A stretch of 64,000 nucleotides of DNA. It comes from Aureispira sp. CCB-QB1 (GTDB lineage: Bacteria > Bacteroidota > Bacteroidia > Chitinophagales > Saprospiraceae). The DNA lies in contig NZ_JHBV01000026.1 in assembly GCF_000724545.1 (NCBI RefSeq), positions 43,185-107,184 of the forward strand, written 5' to 3'. The translations under genes were made by a program, and so were the position numbers. Positions 56,421-64,000 of this stretch are shown in pieces (the stretch's first letter is position 1; each line of letters opens with the position of its first letter). Below the pieces are notes generated by a model. That model was not told the origin of the DNA and made no database searches. It saw only the letters and a list, made by a program, of their open reading frames with translations.

Positions 56421-59400
56421 TTATCGTCTTACTTCAACAAAACCTTGGAAACGCTGGCCGTCTGCTAATTCCATAATATAGAAATAAGTTGCATCTGGCA
56501 CAGGAACACCATTATGAGTTCCTCCCCAATCGTTTTTATAATTATCATTCTCGTACATCAGATCTCCCCAACGATTATAAACAGCAAACTTAGTTCCTTC
56601 CAAGCCATCTAAACAAGGTACAATGAAAGTCTCATTAGCATCGTCATTATTAGGTGTAATCATATTCGGGAAGTTGCATTCCGTCCCACCTTGTACATCT
56701 ATTGTAACCAAAGCGGTATCACAGTAAATAGCTGGACAATTCGGATTACACAGTTGATAAATAAAACGTTGATCTACTAAGACATCTTGCAAAAACAAAT
56801 CAAATTCACCTGTTCCCAAATTATCTAGTGTACCGCTAGCGATGGATTCTGATATTGTAATTACCCAATTATTATTCAGCCCATCATTCGGAGTAACATC
56901 AATCGTATTACCATTGCTATTATAAATAACTACAAAACTATCGGCATTAGCAATTGGTGCAGAATCCATAGTAATCACTATCGTGTCTGAAGAGTAGTCT
57001 CTACAAGCACCGTTTGACAAGGTCCAAATAAATTCATTTGACCCTAGGCTTAAGTTTAACAACTCTGTTCTAGTACTTGGAGGTGTCACAATAGTTGCCG
57101 TCGTTGTTGTTGTCCACATTCCTGCCCCTATACTTGGTGCTGTTGCACTAACAATCGCCGTATCAATTCCACAGATGACAAAATCTTCTCCTGCATAGGC
57201 AGCATCTGTAGGTAAAGTACTTACTTGAACAATTACTTGATCCCTATCATAATCTCGACAAGGTCCATTCGATACCGACCAAGTAAAGGTGTAGGTAGAA
57301 TCTAGTTGTAGCCCTGTTGCCGTAGTCATCGCTGCATTAGGATCTGTAATAACAACCCCTGCACTAGATTGATTAAACGGCTGTGTCCAACGACCTGTAG
57401 CTACATTCGGCGCTATTGCCATCAGTTGTGCTGTATCCTCGTTACAAAGATTAATATCTAAACCTGCATTGGCAGTATCTACCGAGAAGGTTGGCGTGAC
57501 GATAATCAACATGGTGTCTATAGAATAATCTGCACAGCTTCCATTACTCAACGACCAATAAAACGCTACCGTATCTGTTGGTATATTTACAATATTAGAA
57601 TTACTCAATGTAGGATTTACGATAACTGCTGATGAATTACTAGACCAAACTCCTGTGCTAAAAATTGGATTGTTTGCATCCATTGTAACAGAATTACCAG
57701 TACACAAAACAATATCTGGACCAGCATAGGCTACCTCTGGAGGTAAAGCATTAATAGTATATTGAACGTCATCAGTGCTAAAGTTGGCACATCCAAAAGT
57801 GGACAATGTCCATGTGAAGGTGTACACTTGCCCTGCTTGAATTCCTGTTACAGAAGAATTAGGATTCGTAGGGTTCGTAATTACAATACCTTGACTCGCC
57901 TGCCCCGCAGATTGTGTCCAAATTCCAGTACTTGTTGTTGGAACTGCTGCTGATAACATAATCGAATCTACTCCACACAAAACTTCATCATATCCTGCAA
58001 AAGCCAAATCTGTACTTGCTGGTGAAATGATTACCGTAACAGAGTCTACAGAATAATCAACACAGGCTCCATTTGACAAGGTCCAATAGTAAGTGGTTGT
58101 ATCTTCTGCTATATTTACGACCAAAGAATTAGGATCGACAGGTGTCACAATTGTAGCTGTGTCATTGGTTGTCCAAAAACCTGTCCCTATCGGCGGAGCT
58201 AGCCCATCTAATTGTACAGCGTTGCCTCCACACAAGATAGTATCTTCTCCTGCATAAGCAACATTGGTTGGCAAGACATCAATCGTAATTAATACCTGAT
58301 CGGAAGAATAATCAACACAACCTCCATTCGTCAAGGTCCATGTAAAGGTGTAGGTTACCCCTGGCATTAAATTGCTCACAGTAGTTGCGGTATCTGTTGG
58401 ATTATCTATTACAGCACCTAAACTTGCTTGCGAAGGCGTTTGTGACCAATAGCCACCTCCTACACTCGGTGCAACAGCATTTAAGGTAACAACACTTTGT
58501 GCGCAATACGCAGAATCTAAGCCTGCATCTGCCACATCTGAAGAAGGAGTTGTCACGGTGACAATGACTGTATCACTATCATAGTCTTGGCAAGTTCCAT
58601 TACTCAATGTCCAGATAAAAATGTTTTGTCCAGCACTCAAACCAGAAACAGTTGAATTAGGTTGTGTTGGATTACTTATCGTAGCACTTGAAGTAGTAGT
58701 CCATAATCCCATCGCAACCGTAGGTACTGATGCAGCGAGGTTAGTGGTCGTTGCTACCCCACATAAATTAATATCATTTCCTGCAAAGGCATTGTCTGGT
58801 GGTGTTGCATTAACCGATATTGTTGTAACATCACTAGAATAATCTTGACAAGTTCCATTGCTCAACGTCCATGTAAAGGCATAGGTTGTTCCCGCATTTA
58901 GACCAACGACCTGTGTATTCGGATCATTTACGTCTACAATAACCACTCCTTGTGCCGCTTGTGCTGCTGTTTGTGACCATGTACCAAATCCAGAACTAGG
59001 CATTGTTGCCCCCAATGTCAACGCATTAACACTACAAACAACTTGATTATTGCCTGCTTCTGCTGTATCTGTCGTTGTTGAAACGACTACCAAAACACTA
59101 TCTGTAGAATAATTCTGACAAGTCCCATTGCTTAATGTCCAAACAAAAACACTTGTATCTTGTGGCAAGTTAATGACCGTTGTATTTGCTAAAGTAGGAT
59201 CAATGATCGTTGCTGACGAAGTACTGGTCCACATCCCTGTACCATATTGAGAAACAAAGGCATCTAGATTTGCCGTATTTTGATTACACAATAAAATGTC
59301 TACTCCTGCATAAGCATTATCAGGAGGCGATACATCGACATTAATTTGAACCATATCTGTACTATAATCTGTACAATTTCCATTACTTAGCGTCCATGTA

Positions 59401-62400
59401 AAGGTATAATTATTTCCTTGCTGCAATCCTGTAACTGTCGTATTTGGATTCGTTGGATTCGTAATAACAATTCCTTGTCCTGCTTGACTAGCACTTTGTG
59501 TCCATTGTCCTGTTGCAGTACTTGGATTAGCAGCAGTTAGGGTAGCACTAGTTTGTCCACATAAGTTTTGATCTAGCCCTGCATCTGCTACATCTGTGCT
59601 TGCTGGTGTTACCTCAACAACCATAGAATCAACTGAAAAATCTATACAAGCTCCGTTGCTCAATGTCCAATAGAAAGTACTTGTTCCTGTTGGCAAATTG
59701 TAAACTGCCGAGTTGGCTAGATTAGGGTTGGCAATAGTTGCTCCAGAGTTGGTTGTCCAGAAACCAGTAGCACTATTTGGTGGCGTAGCATCTAAAGTCG
59801 TCGTGAAACTATTACAAAGATTGATGTCATTTCCTGCAAACGCTGCGGTGCTTGGTACCTGATCAACGATTGCTGTAGTAGTACTTGAAGCAGCACTTGA
59901 ACAAGAATTGAGAGTTGTGATAACATAATAGTCGCCAGCATCTGCCACAGTAGCCCCAACTATCGTTAAAGTCTGTCCTGTTCCAACTGACACGTTAGAA
60001 GCATTAAACCATTCATAGGTCGTTCCTGCTGCGCCAGCATTGGCTGACAAAACAATATTACTTCCTTCACAAATAGGTGTATTATTAGATACAATCAAAG
60101 GTGTAGTTGGTGTTGGATTAACAACAACTTGAAGACTCGTGTCTTCTGAACGACAACCATTCGCATCTATAACATACAAACTATATTTTCCTGAATCTAC
60201 AACAGTAGCAGCATTAATTACAGTTGGACTTTGCTGGTTAGAACTAAAACCATTGGGACCTGACCATACGTAAGCACTCGCATTTGTTGTTGTCGTTAAG
60301 ACAATTGCATCTCCTTCACATACCGTAATATTTGACGGCACATTTGGAGTTGTTGGCGTTGGGTGCACCACTACAGTTGTCGCACCAGCAGCCGAAGTAC
60401 AGCCATTAACAGTAATAACTAAGTAGAAAGTACTATCTGTTGTAATATTGTTAATCGTTGGATTTTGGCTTGTTGCAACTAAGATAGTTAGTGCAGCATC
60501 TGCATACCACTCATAAGTCGCACCACTTATAAATGAAGTTGATAAATTCACAGAACTTCCTCGACACACAGGTCCATTATTAAATACGGCTTGTGCTGCT
60601 GGAATACTGTGAATGGTTACAGATTCTGGGTTTGACAAAATAGACTGACAACCATTCGCATCCATCGTCATTAAAGTCCAATTTCCATCTTGGTAGAACG
60701 CATTAGATGGCAAAATAACCAACGTATTGACCGTTGTCAAAGTATCTGCACCATCAGGTGCCACCCATCGATAAGTTGTTGCGGTTGCAGTTGTACTTAG
60801 TACCAAACTATCTCCATCACAAATAGCGCTATTACTACTCAATACAGGTTGTACAGGATTTGGATGTACACTAACTTGAACACTAGTATCTCCACTTGGA
60901 CAACCATTCGCATCTATAATAAATAGAGTATAAGTTCCAGAATCTACCAAGCTTGCACTCACAACGGATGGATTTTGAAGATTGGATGTAAACCCATTCG
61001 GTCCTGTCCAATTATACCCTGCTGCGACTGTAGTAGTACTCAACACAATATTGTCTCCTTCACATACTGCAAAATCTGCTGGCACAGCTGGTGTTGCTGG
61101 AACAGGGTATGTGCTGACAGTAGTTGACCCTGCTAGAGAAGAACAACCATTTACAGTAACTACTATGTAGAAAGTACTGTCTGTTGTAATATTACTAATC
61201 GTAGGATTCTGATTAGTTGCCACTAAAGTAGTTAACGTAGCATCTGCATACCATGCATACGTAGCACCACTAACAGTAGTTGTTGACAATTGTGCAGTAC
61301 CTCCTATACAAATAGGTCCATTATTAAAGGCTGCAGGAGTACTAGGTATTGGATTAATATCAATAGTAATGGTATTCGACTCTGAACGACAGCCTGTAAT
61401 CGTATCAATACAGATCATATACCAATCTCCTGACAAATAATTTGAATCTGTAGATGGAATATTGGTCGTACTTCCTATGGTCCAAAGGACATTATTTCCT
61501 CCTGGTGTTCCTAAGGTACCAGTACTATTTCCATTTGGTCCTATCCATTGTGATTGTCCACAATTCGTGCTAGAACTCAATGTCAATGTATCTCCGAAGC
61601 AAATAGGACTATTGCTTGTAATCGTAGCAATAGGTGGGTTGGCATTTACTGTAACTTGTACAGAAGTATCCAAACTTTGGCATCCCCATGTATTGGTTAC
61701 ATATAGATGATAACTTCCTGCATCTACTAAAGTAGCATTCACAACACTTGGGCTTTGCAAATTAGACTGGAATCCATTCGGTCCTGTCCAAAAATAGCTG
61801 GTTGCATTCGTTGTTGTTGTTAATACAATTGCCTCTCCTTCACATACTGCAAAGTCCGCAGGCACATTTGGAGTAGCTGGAGTTGGATAAATTCTAATGA
61901 TCTCTTCAGCAGGCAATGACAGACATCCATCGATCCATACCACCAAACTATAAGCTCCTGTATCTTGAACAGTTGCATTAGGTAGTACCAAAGAGGGAAC
62001 AAAAGTGGTATCCAAATTACCATTAGGCAAGGTCCATATATAACGCACGTCTGTTCCAAAATAAGCTTGAGTTGTTAATGTCAAATCATTAGTCCCTTCA
62101 CAGAATGGAGCATTGTGTGCAATAGTAGGTGTTTGAGGCTTCGGATAAATGGTTACCTCAACCGTAGAAACAGCTTCACACCCTAACGAATCCGTTACAG
62201 TCAAAATATAACTTCCTGCATTGAATGGATAAATATTTGGAATGACAGGATTCTCTAAATGAGAGGTAAATCCATTCGGTCCTGTCCACCAATAGGTTGC
62301 AATTGGTCCAACGGCATTCGCTTGCAAGAATAAAGTATCTAATTGACACAATGGTGTATACGTTGGATTCGGTATTACTGGTGTTGGATTAACAACAATA

Positions 62401-64000
62401 GTTGTAGAGTCCGCCAATGAGGTACAACCGTTTACCGTCGCGACCACATAGTAGGTCTCAGAACTCATCATACTAGAAATGATGGGAGTTCTAGATGTAG
62501 AAATCAACGTTGTTAAAGTAGCATCACTGTACCAACGGTACGACGCTCCTGTTATAAACGTAGCACTCAATTCTCCATCTTCTCCAGCACAGATTGGTCC
62601 ATTATTAAACGCAGAAACAACTGGTATTGGATTTATCTCAATAGTAATAGTATTTGATTCAGAACGACAACCTGTAATCGTATCAATACAGATCATATAC
62701 CAATCTCCTGATAAATAATTTACATCTGTAGACGGAATATTCGTAGTACTTCCTATTGTCCAGAGAACATTATTTCCTCCTGGTGTTCCTAAAGTACCAC
62801 TGCTATTTCCATTTGGTCCTATCCACTGTGACTGACCGCAATTCGTGCTAGAACTCAAAGTCAATGTATCTCCGAAACAAATAGGACTATTGCTTGTAAT
62901 CGTAGCAACAGGTGGGTTACCATTTACTGTAACCGTTACCGTCGTATCACCACTCTCACAACCATTTCCATCTACAATCGACAAGGTATATACGCCTGCA
63001 TTCGATGCGGTCGCATTGGTGATCACTACTGGATTTTGAACGTTTGAGGTGAAACCATTCGGTCCACTCCAATTATAACCTGATGCTACCGTACTTGTAC
63101 TCAATGTTATGTTATCTCCTTCACATACCGCAAAATTGGCGGGTACATTTGGTGTTGCTGGTGTTGGATATACGATGACAGTTGTCGAACCAGCTACAGA
63201 AGAACAGCCATTTACCGTCACTACTAAATACCAAGTCGTATCCGTGCTGATGTTAACAATCATCGGATTTTGAGCCGTAGACACTAAGCTCGTCAAACTA
63301 GAATCGCTGTACCAAGCATAACTCGCACCCGATACCGTGGCTGTACTCAAATTTGAATTCCCTCCCTCACAAACTGGTCCATCGTTAAATACCGCGGGTT
63401 GTGCTGGGTTCGCATTGATAACTACTGTCGCTACTGACGATGGCATAGACGTACATCCTGATGCATTGGTTGTTACCAACATCCAATCACCCGATTGATA
63501 CAAGCTATTATTAGAACTTATTGACAAGATATTTGTCCCTGTTGTTATCCTTGATCCATCTGGCGCAATCCATTCATAACTCGTTGCCAACGCTGTTGTA
63601 CTCAATTCTAAAGTATCTCCAAAACAAATCGCAGAATTGCTGCTTAGTACAGGCGTCACAGGTATTGAATCTACCGTAACCGTTACCGTCGTATCACCAC
63701 TCTCACAACCATTCCCATCTACAATCGACAAGGTATATACGCCTGCATTCGATGTTGTCGCATTGGTGATTACTACTGGATTTTGAACGTTTGAAGTGAA
63801 ACCATTCGGTCCACTCCAATTATAACTTGATGCTACTGTACTTGTACTCAATGTTATGTTATCTCCTTCACATACCGCAAAATTGGCGGGTACATTTGGT
63901 GTTGCTGGTGTTGGATGTACGATGACAGTTGTCGAACCAGCTACAGAAGAACAGCCATTTACCGTCACTACTAAATACCAAGTCGTATCCGTGCTGATGT
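56421..64000 (-). CDS. Giant SprB-like adhesin with Ig and PKD-type repeats and type B CTD (partial)
   Basis: The frame is open to base 64000 (reading ...ISTDTTWYLVVTVNGC), so the N-terminus lies outside; more than 2520 residues are in the window. Three regions are seen. First, about 16 complete Ig-like modules of 80-95 residues (59866-64000), each with a Cys near the start (for example FAVCEGDNITL) and one near the end (GNGCESGDT). Second, 11 shorter modules of about 88 residues (about 56960-59865) ending in WTLSNGxCxDYS-type motifs. Third, a type B/gliding-motility C-terminal domain (NMITPNNDDANETFIVPCLD, YNRWGDLMYENDNYK, DATYFYIMELADG). Expected role: T9SS-exported surface adhesin for gliding, attachment or prey capture. 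It is followed by its PorP/SprF-like and PorE-like partners. Confidence 0.95.
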   Translation of the reverse strand, partial: ISTDTTWYLVVTVNGCSSVAGSTTVIVHPTPATPNVPANFAVCEGDNITLSTSTVASSYNWSGPNGFTSNVQNPVVITNATTSNAGVYTLSIVDGNGCESGDTTVTVTVDSIPVTPVLSSNSAICFGDTLELSTTALATSYEWIAPDGSRITTGTNILSISSNNSLYQSGDWMLVTTNASGCTSMPSSVATVVINANPAQPAVFNDGPVCEGGNSNLSTATVSGASYAWYSDSSLTSLVSTAQNPMIVNISTDTTWYLVVTVNGCSSVAGSTTVIVYPTPATPNVPANFAVCEGDNITLSTSTVASGYNWSGPNGFTSNVQNPVVITNATASNAGVYTLSIVDGNGCESGDTTVTVTVNGNPPVATITSNSPICFGDTLTLSSSTNCGQSQWIGPNGNSSGTLGTPGGNNVLWTIGSTTNIPSTDVNYLSGDWYMICIDTITGCRSESNTITIEINPIPVVSAFNNGPICAGEDGELSATFITGASYRWYSDATLTTLISTSRTPIISSMMSSETYYVVATVNGCTSLADSTTIVVNPTPVIPNPTYTPLCQLDTLFLQANAVGPIATYWWTGPNGFTSHLENPVIPNIYPFNAGSYILTVTDSLGCEAVSTVEVTIYPKPQTPTIAHNAPFCEGTNDLTLTTQAYFGTDVRYIWTLPNGNLDTTFVPSLVLPNATVQDTGAYSLVVWIDGCLSLPAEEIIRIYPTPATPNVPADFAVCEGEAIVLTTTTNATSYFWTGPNGFQSNLQSPSVVNATLVDAGSYHLYVTNTWGCQSLDTSVQVTVNANPPIATITSNSPICFGDTLTLSSSTNCGQSQWIGPNGNSTGTLGTPGGNNVLWTIGSTTNIPSTDSNYLSGDWYMICIDTITGCRSESNTITIDINPIPSTPAAFNNGPICIGGTAQLSTTTVSGATYAWYADATLTTLVATNQNPTISNITTDSTFYIVVTVNGCSSLAGSTTVSTYPVPATPAVPADFAVCEGDNIVLSTTTVAAGYNWTGPNGFTSNLQNPSVVSASLVDSGTYTLFIIDANGCPSGDTSVQVSVHPNPVQPVLSSNSAICDGDSLVLSTTATATTYRWVAPDGADTLTTVNTLVILPSNAFYQDGNWTLMTMDANGCQSILSNPESVTIHSIPAAQAVFNNGPVCRGSSVNLSTSFISGATYEWYADAALTILVATSQNPTINNITTDSTFYLVITVNGCTSAAGATTVVVHPTPTTPNVPSNITVCEGDAIVLTTTTNASAYVWSGPNGFSSNQQSPTVINAATVVDSGKYSLYVIDANGCRSEDTSLQVVVNPTPTTPLIVSNNTPICEGSNIVLSANAGAAGTTYEWFNASNVSVGTGQTLTIVGATVADAGDYYVITTLNSCSSAASSTTTAIVDQVPSTAAFAGNDINLCNSFTTTLDATPPNSATGFWTTNSGATIANPNLANSAVYNLPTGTSTFYWTLSNGACIDFSVDSMVVEVTPASTDVADAGLDQNLCGQTSATLTAANPSTATGQWTQSASQAGQGIVITNPTNPNTTVTGLQQGNNYTFTWTLSNGNCTDYSTDMVQINVDVSPPDNAYAGVDILLCNQNTANLDAFVSQYGTGMWTSTSSATIIDPTLANTTVINLPQDTSVFVWTLSNGTCQNYSTDSVLVVVSTTTDTAEAGNNQVVCSVNALTLGATMPSSGFGTWSQTAAQAAQGVVIVDVNDPNTQVVGLNAGTTYAFTWTLSNGTCQDYSSDVTTISVNATPPDNAFAGNDINLCGVATTTNLAASVPTVAMGLWTTTSSATISNPTQPNSTVSGLSAGQNIFIWTLSNGTCQDYDSDTVIVTVTTPSSDVADAGLDSAYCAQSVVTLNAVAPSVGGGYWSQTPSQASLGAVIDNPTDTATTVSNLMPGVTYTFTWTLTNGGCVDYSSDQVLITIDVLPTNVAYAGEDTILCGGNAVQLDGLAPPIGTGFWTTNDTATIVTPVDPNSLVVNIAEDTTTYYWTLSNGACVDYSVDSVTVIISPASTDLAFAGYDEVLCGVDSIMLSAAVPTTSTGIWTQSAGQASQGIVITNPTNPNSSVTGIQAGQVYTFTWTLSTFGCANFSTDDVQYTINALPPEVAYAGPDIVLCTGNSVTMDANNPIFSTGVWSSNSSAVIVNPTLSNSNIVNIPTDTVAFYWSLSNGSCADYSIDTMLIIVTPTFSVDTANAGLDINLCNEDTAQLMAIAPNVATGRWTQPFNQSSAGVVITDPNAAMTTATGLQLDSTYTFTWSVSNGPCRDYDRDQVIVQVSTLPTDAAYAGEDFVICGIDTAIVSATAPSIGAGMWTTTTTATIVTPPSTRTELLNLSLGSNEFIWTLSNGACRDYSSDTIVITMDSAPIANADSFVVIYNSNGNTIDVTPNDGLNNNWVITISESIASGTLDNLGTGEFDLFLQDVLVDQRFIYQLCNPNCPAIYCDTALVTIDVQGGTECNFPNMITPNNDDANETFIVPCLDGLEGTKFAVYNRWGDLMYENDNYKNDWGGTHNGVPVPDATYFYIMELADGQRFQGFVEVRR
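61355..61655 (-). repeat. Near-identical DNA repeat inside the adhesin, copy A
   Basis: About 300 bases nearly identical to 62633-62933 (offset 1278 bases, 426 codons). Both encode the module starting SNPICFGDTLTLSSSTNCGQ. Confidence 0.8.
62633..62933 (-). repeat. Near-identical DNA repeat inside the adhesin, copy B
   Basis: Partner of 61355-61655; only scattered base changes are seen, mostly at third codon positions. Confidence 0.8.
62928..63250 (-). repeat. Near-identical 750-bp-period repeat, copy A
   Basis: Nearly identical to 63678-64000 at an offset of exactly 750 bases (250 codons, three Ig-like modules). Confidence 0.82.
63678..64000 (-). repeat. Near-identical 750-bp-period repeat, copy B
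   Basis: Partner of 62928-63250; it runs to the window edge, so the repeated unit probably continues beyond it. Confidence 0.82.

Overview
The window is low-GC DNA (about 37-38% by eye) from a Bacteroidota bacterium. Evidence: PorV- and PorU2-like type IX secretion system (T9SS) proteins, type A and type B T9SS C-terminal domains, a PorP/SprF-family protein, DUF3127, Omp28 lipoproteins, a SatD protein, and promoter-like boxes of the Bacteroidota form TAnnTTTG. The giant adhesin-like proteins and overall gene style suggest class Saprospiria (Aureispira/Saprospira-like). That placement is inference, because no rRNA or marker set is present. I found no tRNA, rRNA, CRISPR array, insertion sequence or prophage.

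Layout. 1-2038: 3' end of a large gene that resembles a protein found in contractile-injection (eCIS/phage-tail-like) clusters. 2.2-4.6 kb: ferritin, DUF3127 protein and two small lipoproteins. 4.7-8.1 kb (minus): DNA primase DnaG followed by a WG-repeat protein. 8.7-15.3 kb: a PorV-family barrel and a 1685-residue C25/gingipain-type sortase (PorU2-like). 15.5-21.1 kb: crotonase, two Omp28-type lipoproteins, a CDF metal exporter, two small membrane proteins and a HAD nucleotidase. 21.6-27.5 kb: a DUF819 membrane protein, a coiled-coil protein and two tandem paralogues made only of four PilJ-type sensor modules. 27.5-37 kb (minus): an OmpA-family protein with its OmpA domain at the N-terminus, a small membrane protein, SatD, and a thioester alpha-2-macroglobulin lipoprotein. 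37.2-39.9 kb (minus): a double-AAA+ ATPase. 40.8-44.4 kb: a helical protein and an unrecognised Lys-rich gene pair. 44.7-47.2 kb: flavin monooxygenase plus DUF3995 protein, facing a TetR regulator. 47.3-64 kb (minus): a 1629-residue T9SS cargo, then a PorE-like OmpA/PD40 protein, a PorP/SprF-like protein and a giant Ig/PKD-repeat adhesin that runs off the right edge.

How it fits together. T9SS is the main theme. PorV/PorU2-like proteins are the presumed outer-membrane shuttle and sortase. The 1629-residue protein (type A CTD) and the giant adhesin (type B CTD) are presumed substrates, and the adhesin lies in the usual trio with a PorP/SprF-like and a PorE-like protein. The best candidates for undescribed biology are: (i) SatD, which has sequence features of a degenerate class III nucleotide cyclase fold plus a C-terminal HTH, four 29-bp tandem repeats carrying TTGCAA palindromes upstream, and a membrane-protein gene downstream; (ii) the two four-module PilJ proteins, which have no output domain; (iii) the double AAA+ protein with a duplicated N-terminal beta domain; (iv) the Lys-rich gene pair; and (v) a diverged family of intergenic repeats. 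A TetR operator reading AACTTTAGGTCAAAGTT can be read directly, and it overlaps the predicted promoter of its target.
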